Shown: positions 42,052-50,861, counted from the first letter of the stretch. The stretch is 64,000 nt of DNA from an uncultured Collinsella sp. (GCA_958370325.1 CATXJW010000009.1:6612-70611); one strand, 5' to 3'. A program made the numbers and translations. Notes: a model not told the origin generated them from the letters alone.

Positions 42052-43146
42052 TTAGAGGCCAACGGCGGAAAGGATGAGACCCCAGCCCGCGCCAATAACG
42101 TACATCATAATCAGGAACACGACGTTTTCGCGGGCGCTGCGGTTGGTGCGGAACAGCACCAGGTAGCCCACGCCGGCGGAGATAAGCGTGCCGGCGAGCA
42201 TCGGTGCCAGCTGCAGCGCGCCTTCCAGATACAGCTGCGTGATGACGACGCTGGCCGAGCAGTTGGGAATCAGGCCGACAAGCGCCGAGCCCAGGACCGC
42301 AAGCGTCTCGTTGCCGCGCAGGAACTGCTCGATTGCGGACTCGCCGAACGTCTCGAGCACGGCGACCAGAATCAGCGTCACCAGAAAAATGAATACCGAT
42401 ACCTGTATGGTGTGCGAGATCGCACTGCGGATAATCGACAGAACGGGCGCGCCCTCGTGGGAGTGGTCGTGGCTGTGGCCGTGGTGGTGCTCATGCTCGT
42501 CCGTGTGACCGTGATCATGGCTGTGTCCGTGGTCGCGCTCATGTTCATCTTCATCATCATCGCAACCGCAATGGTCGCGCTCGCATAACTCGTGGATGTG
42601 GTCGGCGCTCACGCCCGCCTCGGCCACCTCGTCGATGATGTCACCGCCAGTGTGGTCGTCGTGCGCGCAGTTCACGTGGGCCGGGTTGGCCGCGATTCCC
42701 AGCACGGTACGGCGAATCGCCGCATGCGCGCGAGCGTTACGACGCAGACCGCGAATGGCGGCGTCCACGATAAAGCCCGTAACCAGCGCGATCAGTGCCT
42801 TCGAAGCCAAAAGCATCGCCATGGTCTGCAAGGGCACCTGCTCGGCGAGCAACAGCGGCAGCATCTCATCGGAGGTCGAAAGGAACACCGCCACCAACGT
42901 GCCCAAGGTCACGACACGACCGGCGTACAGCGTGGCCGCCATTGCCGAAAAGCCGCACTGCGGCACCATGCCCAGTAACGAGCCAACCACGGGGCCCGCG
43001 GCACCAGCGCGCTTGATGGCGCCGTTAACGCTGTCACCCGCGACGTGCTCCAGGGTCTCGAGGGCCAGATACGTCACCAACAAAAATGGCACCAGCGACA
43101 GCGTGTCCTTGCCGGCGTCGAGCAAAATATCAATCAGCAAATCCAT
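42052..43146 (-). CDS. Metal-efflux permease with His-rich loop (arsenic/manganese efflux family)
   Basis: 364 residues with about ten hydrophobic helices in two halves. VPQCGFSA (61-68) and IPNCSASV (near 299) are the matching inverted-repeat motifs of the two halves, a pattern of the putative manganese/arsenic efflux permeases related to ArsP/YraQ. The central cytoplasmic loop 190-230 is exceptionally rich in His, Asp and Glu (DHGHSHDHGH...), which should bind divalent metals. Neighbouring metal genes (ArsR regulator, P1B ATPase, MntR-like regulator) support a role in metal homeostasis. The exact ion (Mn, Zn, or other) cannot be told. Confidence 0.75.
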   Translation of the reverse strand: MDLLIDILLDAGKDTLSLVPFLLVTYLALETLEHVAGDSVNGAIKRAGAAGPVVGSLLGMVPQCGFSAMAATLYAGRVVTLGTLVAVFLSTSDEMLPLLLAEQVPLQTMAMLLASKALIALVTGFIVDAAIRGLRRNARAHAAIRRTVLGIAANPAHVNCAHDDHTGGDIIDEVAEAGVSADHIHELCERDHCGCDDDEDEHERDHGHSHDHGHTDEHEHHHGHSHDHSHEGAPVLSIIRSAISHTIQVSVFIFLVTLILVAVLETFGESAIEQFLRGNETLAVLGSALVGLIPNCSASVVITQLYLEGALQLAPMLAGTLISAGVGYLVLFRTNRSARENVVFLIMMYVIGAGWGLILSAVGL

Positions 43147-43317
43147 GACGGATGGAACCTTTCGTGTCTTTCGGCAGCATTGTAAAAGTCCTAGCGGTCA
43201 ACTAGGGTATTGTAGTTGTCCCGGGCGCGGTGCCAATAGTTGCCCATGGTAAACTATCATCTCGCCACAACTCAGTAACCCCGAGCCGCGCGACGCGGCC
43301 CGTCCAAGGAGCAGCCT

Positions 43318-44286
43318 ATGAACGTTTCGCAAGCACTCGAATACGAACGCCAGCCGTTTATTCCCATGTTTATCTATGGCGACCACGGTGCCATGGAGTC
43401 CGAACGCCAGAAGGGCGAAGAGGCCCTCAAGGTGCTCGAGACCGAGTATTTTACTGCCGAGGACGACCCCGGCTTCGACTTTGCCACCGTGCGCGACCTG
43501 GCCGACCGCAACCGCGACCTTTGCGACCAGATTGGCGAGGCACGCCTGCGCAATGTGACGCCCGCGACGCTCTCGCGCGGCCTGTCCGACGCCGACACCT
43601 GCGCCGCCATCGGCAAGATGCAAAAGCGCACCGCCGCGTCCGTTATGCGCGAGATCCGCGGTGACCGCGACGCGCTCGGCGTGGCCTACGCCCGCAAGCC
43701 CATCCAGGGCACCGTGCTCGGTATCGACATCGAGACCACCGGCCGTGCACCCGAACGCGGTTATATCATCAACGTCGGCTGGGAGATCATGGAACTCACC
43801 AGCGACGCCATCCCGCACGACGCCGAGGCGCACTACTGTGGCCTGCCCGACATCTACCGCGGCGAAGATGTGCCGCTGTCGAATATCCACCACATTACCT
43901 GGGACGACATCGACGGCAAAAAGCCGTTCCGCGAGAACAAGGAGCTGCAGAAGCAGCTGCTCAAGCTCATGAAGAAGTATCCGTACATGGCGCACAACGC
44001 TGCCTTTGAGGACAGCTGGTTCAAGATTCACCTGGACGGCTACGCCGAGGCGCGCCGCGCCGGCAAGATCATCGTCATCGACTCACGCCAGATCTGCCGC
44101 AGCCTGGACGCCGACGTGCGCTCGCTTCCCCGCGAGTCCGCGCCCGCCGCGCTCGAAAACTGGGCGCGCCGCCGCGGCACCCTCGCCGCCGACGCCAACG
44201 AACAGCACCTGGGCCTCGACGACACCGACCTCATGCTCCGTACCGTCCAGGCCGAGTTCAACCTCAAGAACCTGTTTGCCAAGTAG
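43318..44286 (+). CDS. DnaQ-like 3'-5' exonuclease (DEDDh)
   Basis: 322 residues. The C-terminal half is a DEDDh exonuclease: GIDIETTG near residue 139 (motif I), MAHNAAFEDSW near 224 (motif II), and HLGLDDTDLML near 296 (motif III His and Asp). The N-terminal about 130 residues are a helical region (with ADRNRDLCDQIG) of unknown function. All catalytic residues are present, so Mg2+-dependent removal of nucleotides from 3' ends is expected. GGAG precedes the ATG. It is monocistronic, with a terminator about 100 bases downstream. Confidence 0.85.
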   Translation: MNVSQALEYERQPFIPMFIYGDHGAMESERQKGEEALKVLETEYFTAEDDPGFDFATVRDLADRNRDLCDQIGEARLRNVTPATLSRGLSDADTCAAIGKMQKRTAASVMREIRGDRDALGVAYARKPIQGTVLGIDIETTGRAPERGYIINVGWEIMELTSDAIPHDAEAHYCGLPDIYRGEDVPLSNIHHITWDDIDGKKPFRENKELQKQLLKLMKKYPYMAHNAAFEDSWFKIHLDGYAEARRAGKIIVIDSRQICRSLDADVRSLPRESAPAALENWARRRGTLAADANEQHLGLDDTDLMLRTVQAEFNLKNLFAK

Positions 44287-44385
44287 ATTGCCAATCAGAG
44301 ACGCCATTCGCGAGCAATATTTGCCGGGCCATAGTGCCCCGCGCAAAAGCGACACGCCGAGGCGCCCCTCTCAAGCGACGCAATG

Positions 44386-44415
44386 CGGGCCGATATCCAA
44401 GTGGATATCGGCCCG
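44386..44415 (+). terminator. Rho-independent terminator after the exonuclease gene
   Basis: CGGGCCGATATCC pairs perfectly with GGATATCGGCCCG around AAGT and is followed by TTTTT. It lies about 100 bases after the stop codon. The rest of the 314-base gap up to the arsR gene holds only the promoter and operators listed separately. Confidence 0.9.
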
Positions 44416-44526
44416 TTTTTGCACGTCGTTAAGGTACCCACGTTGACATCGGCGGCCTTATTCGCGCCCACCGATGCCCTTAGCCGCCACTAGGGCCATT
44501 CGATAGCAAAAATATCGCAAATTGCA

Positions 44527-44586
44527 TTGACATATGAACATGCGCTCATATAATCGGAAGTAAGTTATATGAGCGCATGTTCATAT
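44527..44586 (+). promoter_or_regulatory. arsR promoter overlapped by two ArsR/SmtB operators
   Basis: TTGACA (44527-44532) and TATAAT (44549-44554), 16 bases apart, form a strong promoter. The palindromes ATATGA-N8-TCATAT at 44532-44551 and 44567-44586 are classic ArsR/SmtB half-site pairs; the first covers the spacer and -10 box. The two operators are mirror images of each other, so the whole region is a 55-bp inverted repeat. A bound repressor would block its own transcription until metal releases it. A third similar site lies before the P-type ATPase gene. Confidence 0.88.
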
Positions 44587-44600
44587 GAAAGGATATTGCA

Positions 44601-44966
44601 ATGAGCATCCGCGTTGACGAAACGAAACCCGACATCGAGGCCACCGAGCCGATCGTCCCCACCACCTGCTCGCCCGAGGACCTTCCCGACGAGGAGCTGT
44701 TGTACGACCTGGCCGACCTGTTCAAAGTCTTCAGCGACACCACACGCATCAAGATTCTCTACGCCCTCATGGGTCGCGAGCTCTGCGTGGCTGACATCGC
44801 CGAAGCGACCGCGACCTCGCAGTCTGCGGTGTCGCACCAGCTGCGCACGCTTAAGCAGTCGCACCTGGTCAAGTTCCGCCGCGACGGCCGCAACATTCTC
44901 TACTCGCTTGCCGACGATCACGTCTACACCATGCTCAACCAGGGCATGAGCCATATCTGCGAATAG
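44601..44966 (+). CDS. ArsR/SmtB-family metal-sensing repressor
   Basis: 121 residues. A winged helix lies at about 38-105: LADLFKVFSDTTRIKIL, then VADIAEATATSQSAVSHQLRTLKQ (recognition helix) and the wing RRDGRNILYSLAD. CELCV-type position carries GRELCVADIA. The tail DDHVYTMLNQGMSH supplies Asp and His of the C-terminal (alpha-5) metal site used for Zn or Cd by SmtB/CzrA-type proteins. It controls its own promoter and likely the HMA protein and ATPase genes downstream. GGA lies nine bases before the ATG. Confidence 0.92.
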   Translation: MSIRVDETKPDIEATEPIVPTTCSPEDLPDEELLYDLADLFKVFSDTTRIKILYALMGRELCVADIAEATATSQSAVSHQLRTLKQSHLVKFRRDGRNILYSLADDHVYTMLNQGMSHICE

Positions 44967-45029
44967 CAATCAACCACGGTATCAGCGCGGCCGGCACCCA
45001 GACCGCTAACACAGGGAAAGGAACCCACC

Positions 45030-45248
45030 ATGAAAAAGCAGTTTAAGCTCGACGAGATCGATTGCGCCAACTGCGCGCGTGAACTTCAGGACGAGCTGGC
45101 TAAGCTCGAGGGCGTCAAGTCCGTTTCGGTCAACTTTATGACCCAAAAGCTGACGCTCGAGGCCGACGACGCCAAGTTCGACGAGGTCCTGGACCGCGTC
45201 GTTGAGTTCACCGCCGACGCCGAGCCGGACTGCGAGATCATTCTCTAA
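45030..45248 (+). CDS. Heavy-metal-associated (HMA) domain protein, CopZ-like
   Basis: 72 residues forming one ferredoxin-like HMA domain. The metal site is DCANCAREL near residue 11 (C-x2-C) and the rest keeps the pattern VKSVSVNFMTQKLTLEAD. It probably hands a soft or transition metal to the P1B ATPase encoded next, which has no HMA domain of its own. AAAGGAA precedes the ATG. The stretch between it and the ATPase contains an ArsR operator. Confidence 0.88.
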   Translation: MKKQFKLDEIDCANCARELQDELAKLEGVKSVSVNFMTQKLTLEADDAKFDEVLDRVVEFTADAEPDCEIIL

Positions 45249-45307
45249 CCCGCGCATACGTTGACCCCTGCGAGGCCGCGCTTGCCGCGGCCTTTGCTCG
45301 CGAAATT

Positions 45308-45327
45308 ATATGAGCGAGTGTTCATAC
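45308..45327 (+). promoter_or_regulatory. Third ArsR/SmtB operator before the P1B ATPase gene
   Basis: ATATGA-N8-TCATAC matches the two arsR operators at 18 of 20 or better positions in the arms. It lies 23-42 bases before the ATPase start codon. A further overlapping half-site pair (TCAT...ATGA, 45322-45337) may extend it. It implies that the ATPase is repressed by the same regulator, possibly from its own promoter. Confidence 0.75.
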
Positions 45328-45349
45328 GCTCAAATGAGAGGTTTGAATC

Positions 45350-47302
45350 ATGACAGCCGCCGATCCCAAAAAGAAAAAGAAGAAGCGCAAGAAGAAAGAG
45401 TCCCTTGAGCATAAGCGCAACCGCATCCTGGTAGCACTGGGCATTTTTGCCGTGGTGTACGCCCTCGATGAGCTCGGCACCCTCACCGCCGCATTCGGCA
45501 CCCCGGGCGACATCTACGCCAGCTTTGTGCTGTTCCTCGTGCCGTTTTTGATTGCCGGCTACGACGTACTGCAAAAGGCATTCAATAACATCCGCCGCGG
45601 CAAGGCCTTCGACGAGAGCTTCCTCATGGCCGTCGCGACCATCGGCGCGTTCGCCATGGTGCTCTTCCCCGACACCGACCCACACATGGCCGAAGGCGCC
45701 GCCGTCATGCTGTTCTACCAGGTCGGCGAGTTGTTCCAGGCATACGCCGTGGGCAAGAGCCGCAAGTCGATCAGTGCCATGATGGACATCGCTCCCGACT
45801 ACGCTAACGTCGAGCAAGCCGACGGCACACTCGAACAGGTCTTTCCCGATGACATCGCCGTCGGCACCGTCATCGTCGTCAAGCCCGGCGAGCGCGTGCC
45901 TATCGACGGCGTCATCGTCGAGGGCGAAACCCAGCTCGACACCGCCGCGCTCACGGGCGAGTCAGTCCCCCGCCCCGCCAAGTCCGGCGACGATATCATC
46001 AGCGGCTGCATCAACATGACGGGCCTCATCCACGTGCGCACCACCAAGCCCTTTGGCGAGTCCACCGTCGCGCGCGTCCTGGAACTCGTGGAGAATGCCA
46101 GCGAAAAGAAGGCGCGCACCGAGAACTTCATCACGCGCTTTGCCCGCGTCTACACGCCCGCCGTCACCGGCGCGGCCGCGGTGCTCGCACTTGGCGGCGG
46201 CCTGATCACCGGTGCCTGGTCCGACTGGATTCTGCGCGGTCTGACCTTCCTGGTCGTCAGCTGCCCGTGCGCCCTCGTGATCAGCGTACCGTTGAGCTTC
46301 TTTGGCGGCATCGGCGGCGCGTCCAAGCTGGGCGTTCTCATCAAGGGCTCCAACTACCTCGAGACGCTCGCCGACGTGGATACCGTCGTCTTCGACAAAA
46401 CCGGCACGCTCACCAACGGCACGTTCTCGGTCGTCGCGGTGCACCCCGAGGCAGGCTATACCGAGCAGTCGCTACTCGAGGTCGCGGCCCTTGCGGAGTC
46501 GTTCTCCGATCACCCCATCGCGCAGTCCGTGCGTTTCGCCTACCAGGGCGAGGTCGACCCCAAGCGCGTTAGCGACTCCGCCAACGACGCGGGCCACGGC
46601 GTGACGGCAACCATCGACGGTAAGCACGTCGCCGTTGGCAATGCAAAGATGCTCGCCGCGGCCGGCGTTGAAGCACCGGACTGTGAGGTTGTCGGCACGA
46701 TTCTCCACGTGCTCGTTGACGGCGTGTACGCCGGTCACATCGTGATTGCAGACACCGTTAAGGCCGATGCCGGACAGACGCTCCGTGACCTGCACGCCGC
46801 CGGCATCAACCGCACCGTTATGCTCACGGGCGACCGCGAGGAAGTTGCCGCTGCGGTGGCCAAGCAGCTCGGCCTCGACGAGTTCCACGCGCAGCTGCTG
46901 CCGAGCGATAAGGTCGAGCGCGTCGAGGCGCTGCTTGCGGCCGAATCGGGCAAGGGCAAGCTCGCCTTTGTAGGCGATGGCATCAACGATGCGCCCGTGC
47001 TCACCCGCGCAGACGTTGGCATTGCCATGGGCGCCATGGGCTCCGACGCTGCGATCGAGGCCGCCGACGTTGTGCTCATGGATGACAAGCCGTCCAACAT
47101 CTCCCGCGCTATTCGCGTGGCGCGCAAGACCATGACGATTGTTTGGCAGAACATTATCTTTGCGCTGGGCATTAAGCTGCTGATCCTTGTGCTGGCAGCG
47201 CTGGGCATCGCCAATATGTGGCTTGCCGTCTTTGGCGACGTGGGCGTGGCGATCATCGCCATCCTGAACGCCATGCGCGCGATGGGTGTCAAGAACCTGT
47301 AG
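45350..47302 (+). CDS. Heavy-metal-translocating P1B-type ATPase (Zn/Cd type)
   Basis: 650 residues. The first 25 are extremely Lys-rich (KKKKKKRKKKES), then eight membrane helices with the P1B signature SCPCALVISVP near 303-313. Cytoplasmic motifs are complete: LTGESVPR near 203, DKTGTLTNG near 349, SDHPIAQ near 388 and GDGINDAPVL near 542. CPC with the following Gly/Ser-rich helix fits Zn/Cd/Pb or Co exporters such as ZntA/CadA. It lacks the usual N-terminal HMA domain, which is instead the separate 72-residue protein upstream. Expression is likely induced by metal through the ArsR operator. Confidence 0.93.
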   Translation: MTAADPKKKKKKRKKKESLEHKRNRILVALGIFAVVYALDELGTLTAAFGTPGDIYASFVLFLVPFLIAGYDVLQKAFNNIRRGKAFDESFLMAVATIGAFAMVLFPDTDPHMAEGAAVMLFYQVGELFQAYAVGKSRKSISAMMDIAPDYANVEQADGTLEQVFPDDIAVGTVIVVKPGERVPIDGVIVEGETQLDTAALTGESVPRPAKSGDDIISGCINMTGLIHVRTTKPFGESTVARVLELVENASEKKARTENFITRFARVYTPAVTGAAAVLALGGGLITGAWSDWILRGLTFLVVSCPCALVISVPLSFFGGIGGASKLGVLIKGSNYLETLADVDTVVFDKTGTLTNGTFSVVAVHPEAGYTEQSLLEVAALAESFSDHPIAQSVRFAYQGEVDPKRVSDSANDAGHGVTATIDGKHVAVGNAKMLAAAGVEAPDCEVVGTILHVLVDGVYAGHIVIADTVKADAGQTLRDLHAAGINRTVMLTGDREEVAAAVAKQLGLDEFHAQLLPSDKVERVEALLAAESGKGKLAFVGDGINDAPVLTRADVGIAMGAMGSDAAIEAADVVLMDDKPSNISRAIRVARKTMTIVWQNIIFALGIKLLILVLAALGIANMWLAVFGDVGVAIIAILNAMRAMGVKNL

Positions 47303-47318
47303 CGCCTGTGGTCCCTCC

Positions 47319-47447
47319 GGCCGGGGCCGGGCTTGGTTTTGAAAACGTCCTCGACCAATGAAGCGCCCCCGTTCTGCTCCTTCGGAGCTACGAACGGGGG
47401 CGCTTCTGGTCTGCGGAATGTTTTCAAAACCAAGCCCGGCCCCGGCC
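47319..47447. repeat. Nested 129-bp cruciform between convergent genes
   Basis: Perfect 28-bp outer arms (47319-47346 and 47420-47447, GC-rich and ending in GGTTTTGAAAAC) enclose a 15-bp perfect inner stem (47360-47374 / 47392-47406) and a small hairpin GCTCC-TTC-GGAGC. The ATPase stop lies 16 bases before it and the MntR-like stop 78 bases after. It can terminate transcription both ways, but its perfection suggests recent insertion or selection for the fold. Confidence 0.85.
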
Positions 47448-47525
47448 TGCGGCGACACAACTGGCGGTTCTTGGGCATCGCTTGCTGGCGGGGTTCCTTG
47501 TCTGAGTTGGACTTAGTTGGCGGGG

Positions 47526-47903
47526 CTATTGATCCCGGTCGCTGCCCCGTCTCAGCATCGATCTTAGCTTCTCGAAGCTCTCCTCGCTCAGGCAGTGCTC
47601 CATGTGGCAGCCCTCTTGCGACGCGACCTCGGGCGTTACGCCTGCGTCCTCTAGCAGCCCTACAAAAAAGCAGTGGCGCTCCCACATTTGACGAGCGACC
47701 TCCAGCCCTCGTTCTGTCAGATGAACATCTCGTTTGCCCATTTCGACATAGCCGTTGCTCTCCAAGGCCGCCATGGCTTTAGAGACGCTTGCTTTGGTTA
47801 CGCCCAAGTATTCGGCAACGTCGATCGAGCGCACGATGCCCTGACGTTCCGATAGGACGTAGATCGATTCGAGATAGTCTTCTCCGGATTCACGTAGGGC
47901 CAT
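47526..47903 (-). CDS. DtxR/MntR-family metal-dependent regulator
   Basis: 125 residues. The winged helix (SIDVAEYLGVTKASVSKAM, near 26-45) and the metal residues of MntR are visible: ESGEDYLESI near 5-14 (Asp and Glu), RHCFFVG near 75 (His) and EGCHMEH near 95-101 (Glu and His). It is short, with no SH3-like domain, as in MntR. It normally binds Mn2+ (or Fe2+) to repress importers; its targets are not in the window. AAAGG precedes the ATG. It is convergent with the ATPase gene. Confidence 0.9.
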   Translation of the reverse strand: MALRESGEDYLESIYVLSERQGIVRSIDVAEYLGVTKASVSKAMAALESNGYVEMGKRDVHLTERGLEVARQMWERHCFFVGLLEDAGVTPEVASQEGCHMEHCLSEESFEKLRSMLRRGSDRDQ

Positions 47904-48044
47904 GGGCCGCCTTTCGCGATGGCTTCTAGTTAGCCTTTGGATACTTTTACTTGATTTACTTTACCGCAAAAGTTGCCCATGTCTTACTACGTTGTTTAAA
48001 AAGTTAACCGTGTTTCACAAAACGCACGGGACGAAATCAAAACT

Positions 48045-48107
48045 GGGACACGCCCCGCAAGGAGTGTCCCCCAACTGCCGGCAGAAAAGGAACGTCCCCA
48101 GATGCCG
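48045..48107. repeat. GTCCCC-box repeat with hairpin, copy 1
   Basis: GGGACAC (48045-48051) pairs with GTGTCCC (48064-48070). A 25-nt core at 48076-48100 follows that recurs with one change at 63781-63805. It lies just after the stop of the minus-strand HAD gene and could terminate it. Similar boxes occur at 39810 and 60629. Confidence 0.65.
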
Positions 48108-48116
48108 AATCCGCAG

Positions 48117-48887
48117 CTACAGCAGGCCAAAGTGTTTGGCGGCGTTGTAGATGCCGTCGTCGTCCACGGCGGCCGTCACGTAGGTCGCCGCGGCCTTCAC
48201 GGTATCCTGCGCGTTGCCCATGGCCACGCTCGTGCCCACGGCGGAAAACATCGACAGGTCGTTCTCGCCATCGCCAAAGGCGATCGCCTCGCTCGCGTCG
48301 ATATCCAGCCGCTCGAGCGTCGCCGCCACGCCCAGGTCCTTGCCGCCGTTGGCCGGAATAATGTCGCAGAACAGATCACACCAGCGCGTGGTGAGCGAAT
48401 GCGACACGGCGTCGGTCACGATATGTTCGTCGGCAGGGTCCACAAAGGCGCAGAACTGGTAAACCGGCGCGTCAAAAGCGTGCTCAAACGGTTCCTCGTG
48501 GTAGACAATCCCCGCGTTGCTGCCGGCCGTCACCACGCGCTCGGACAGGCGGTTCACAAACGAGTTCTCGCCCTGCATACACAGCGAGTCATAGCGCCCC
48601 TGCGCCACCTGGTCCACAATCACCGCAACGTCGTCCGGGTCAATCGGGCAGCTACGGTAAACGCCCTTGGCATCAAAACAGTGCTGGCCCGAAAGCGTAA
48701 TGTACGCATCCCAACCCAAGTTGAACAGCCAATCGGGCATCTGGTAGGTCGGGCGACCCGTAGCAATCACACATGCGATCCCCTGCTCGTGAAAGCTGTC
48801 GAGCACCTGCTGTGCCGACGCCGGAATCCGGTGGGTCTTAAAGCTCAGCAGCGTGCCGTCGATATCGAAAAACGCGGCCTTGATCAT
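48117..48887 (-). CDS. Cof-type HAD-family phosphatase
   Basis: 256 residues. The HAD nucleophile motif is FFDIDGTLL (residues 6-14), the Ser/Thr motif ATGRPT near 45, the Lys region GGKDLGV near 182 and the second acidic motif FGDGENDLSMF near 202. The C2B-type cap lies between. These enzymes dephosphorylate sugar phosphates, pyridoxal phosphate or flavin precursors; the substrate cannot be chosen. The gene follows the ABC-F gene after 6 bases in the same direction, so the two form an operon. Confidence 0.9.
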   Translation of the reverse strand: MIKAAFFDIDGTLLSFKTHRIPASAQQVLDSFHEQGIACVIATGRPTYQMPDWLFNLGWDAYITLSGQHCFDAKGVYRSCPIDPDDVAVIVDQVAQGRYDSLCMQGENSFVNRLSERVVTAGSNAGIVYHEEPFEHAFDAPVYQFCAFVDPADEHIVTDAVSHSLTTRWCDLFCDIIPANGGKDLGVAATLERLDIDASEAIAFGDGENDLSMFSAVGTSVAMGNAQDTVKAAATYVTAAVDDDGIYNAAKHFGLL

Positions 48888-48893
48888 CCTCGC

Positions 48894-50753
48894 CTACTCC
48901 TCGCCCTCGAGCTTCTCGCTCGCCTCGAGCCACGCCATCTCCAACTCGTCCATGGCGGCGTGGGCCTCGTCGATCTTTGCCTGCTGCTCGCCCAGCGCCG
49001 TGTAGTTGGTGGGGTCGACCTGAGCCATCGCGGCCTCGGCCTCCTCCACGCGGGCGCGCTGCGTCTCCATTTTGCGCTCGAGCGAGCTCACCTCGCGACG
49101 AAGCTTCTGGCGTTCGGCGTTGGAAAGGCCATTGGGCTGGCCGCTCGACTTGGGCTTTTCGGCCGCAGCCGCCGCGGCACCGGTGTCAAACGTGCCGGTC
49201 TTGGCGCTCGGCGCACCCACGGGCTCGCCCTCGGCGGTGGCGTTGCACAGGCACAGGTACTGGTCCACGCCGCCGGGCATATGCGTCAGGTGGCCGTCGA
49301 GCAGCGCCCACTGCTGGTCGGTCACGCGCTCCATAAGGAAGCGGTCGTGCGTCACCAGGATCAGCGTGCCGGGCCAGCCGTCGAGCAGGTCCTCGACAAT
49401 CGCGAGCATGTCGGTATCCAGGTCGTTGCCGGGCTCGTCCAGGATAAGCACGTTGGGCTCGTCCAGGATCGTCAGCAGCAGCGACAGGCGACGGCGCTGG
49501 CCGCCCGAAAGATCGCCGATGCGACTCCAGAGCTGCTGTGTCGTAAAGCCCAGGCGCTCGCAAAGTTTCTCGGGCGAAGTCTCCTTGCCGTCGATGACGT
49601 AGTACTTCTTATAGTTGCCGAGCACCTCGCGGATCGTGTCACCCATGTAGGGCTCGAGTTCCTCGAGCTGCTGCGACAGAACGCCAAAGCGCACCGTCTG
49701 GCCAATCTTCACACGGCCGCGCGTGGGCTCAATCTTGCCCTGGATCACGTCGAGCAAGGTCGACTTGCCGGCGCCGTTCTCGCCCAAAAGACCATAGCGG
49801 TCGCCCGCACCAATGAGCCAGGTCACGTCGGTGAGCACCTGCTTGGGCGCGCCATCGGTATCCGCATAGCCGGCGTCCACATCGACCACGTCGATAACCT
49901 GCTTGCCCAGGCGGCTCACGGCCAGGCGCTTGAGCTCCAGCTCGTCGCGCACGGGCGGTACGTCGGCGATCAGCTCGCGGGCGGCATCCACGCGAAACTT
50001 GGGCTTGGTGGAGCGCGCCTGGGCACCGCGGCTCAGCCACGCGAGCTCCTTACGTGCCATGTTGCGACGGCGCTCCTCGGTAACGGCGGCCATGCGGTCG
50101 CGCTCCACGCGCTGCAGGATGTATGCCGAATAGCCGCCCTCGAAGGGGTCGACCTGGCCGTCGTGGACCTCCCACATGCTGGTGCAGACCTCGTCCAAGA
50201 ACCAGCGATCGTGCGTGACCACGAGCATGGCGCCCTGACCGCGCTGCCAGCGGGCCTTTAAGTGACGCGCAAGCCAGTTGATGGTGCGCATGTCCAGGTG
50301 GTTGGTGGGCTCGTCGAGCATGAGCACGTCGTAGTCGCCGATCAGCAGGCGCGCGAGGTCCACGCGACGGCGTTGGCCGCCCGAAAGCTCGCCTACCGTG
50401 CCCTCCCAGGGCACATCGCTGATGAGGCCGGCCAGAATCTGGCGCGTACGCGGACTCGACGCCCACTCATACTCGGGCGTGTCGCCCACGACGGCATGAT
50501 GCACGGTGTCGGTATCAACCAGGTCGTCCTTTTGGCCGAGCAGGCCGATCGTGGTGCCGCGACGGTGCGTCACGCGGCCGTCGTCGGGCTCCAGCGTGCC
50601 GGCAAGCACGCTCAACAGCGTCGACTTGCCGTCGCCGTTTTTACCGACAATACCAATGCGGTCGCCCTCGCCCACGCCGAGCGTCACGCTATCGAAAATA
50701 TGCTTGGTGGGAAACTCTAGGCTGACGGAATCGCATCCCAAAAGAATCGCCAT
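48894..50753 (-). CDS. ABC-F ATPase, Uup-like
   Basis: 619 residues from ATG 50753 with GGAG nine bases upstream. Two ABC domains in tandem without membrane helices: Walker A GKNGDGKST near 37 and GENGAGKST near 329, signatures LSGGQRRRVDLARLL and LSGGQRRRLSLLLT, Walker B LDEPTNHLD and LDEPGNDLD. The C-terminal about 90 residues are a coiled coil like the Uup DNA-binding tail. ABC-F proteins act on the ribosome or, for Uup, on branched DNA; resistance-type linkers are not evident. It is the first gene of the pair with the Cof phosphatase. Confidence 0.9.
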   Translation of the reverse strand: MAILLGCDSVSLEFPTKHIFDSVTLGVGEGDRIGIVGKNGDGKSTLLSVLAGTLEPDDGRVTHRRGTTIGLLGQKDDLVDTDTVHHAVVGDTPEYEWASSPRTRQILAGLISDVPWEGTVGELSGGQRRRVDLARLLIGDYDVLMLDEPTNHLDMRTINWLARHLKARWQRGQGAMLVVTHDRWFLDEVCTSMWEVHDGQVDPFEGGYSAYILQRVERDRMAAVTEERRRNMARKELAWLSRGAQARSTKPKFRVDAARELIADVPPVRDELELKRLAVSRLGKQVIDVVDVDAGYADTDGAPKQVLTDVTWLIGAGDRYGLLGENGAGKSTLLDVIQGKIEPTRGRVKIGQTVRFGVLSQQLEELEPYMGDTIREVLGNYKKYYVIDGKETSPEKLCERLGFTTQQLWSRIGDLSGGQRRRLSLLLTILDEPNVLILDEPGNDLDTDMLAIVEDLLDGWPGTLILVTHDRFLMERVTDQQWALLDGHLTHMPGGVDQYLCLCNATAEGEPVGAPSAKTGTFDTGAAAAAAEKPKSSGQPNGLSNAERQKLRREVSSLERKMETQRARVEEAEAAMAQVDPTNYTALGEQQAKIDEAHAAMDELEMAWLEASEKLEGEE

Positions 50754-50829
50754 ATGCCCTGCTCCTTCGTAGAAATTCAACGTTGTCCATGATAGCAGCG
50801 AAAAGGCAGGACGCACACGGCACACAAAA

Positions 50830-50861
50830 GGCGGGCCATCTCCCAAAAGAGATGACCCGCC
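50830..50861 (-). terminator. Terminator of the pst operon
   Basis: GGCGGGCCATCTC and GAGATGACCCGCC pair with one mismatch around CCAAAA. Read on the minus strand the stem is followed by TTTTGTGTG. It lies about 57 bases after the pstB stop and before the ABC-F start. Confidence 0.88.
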
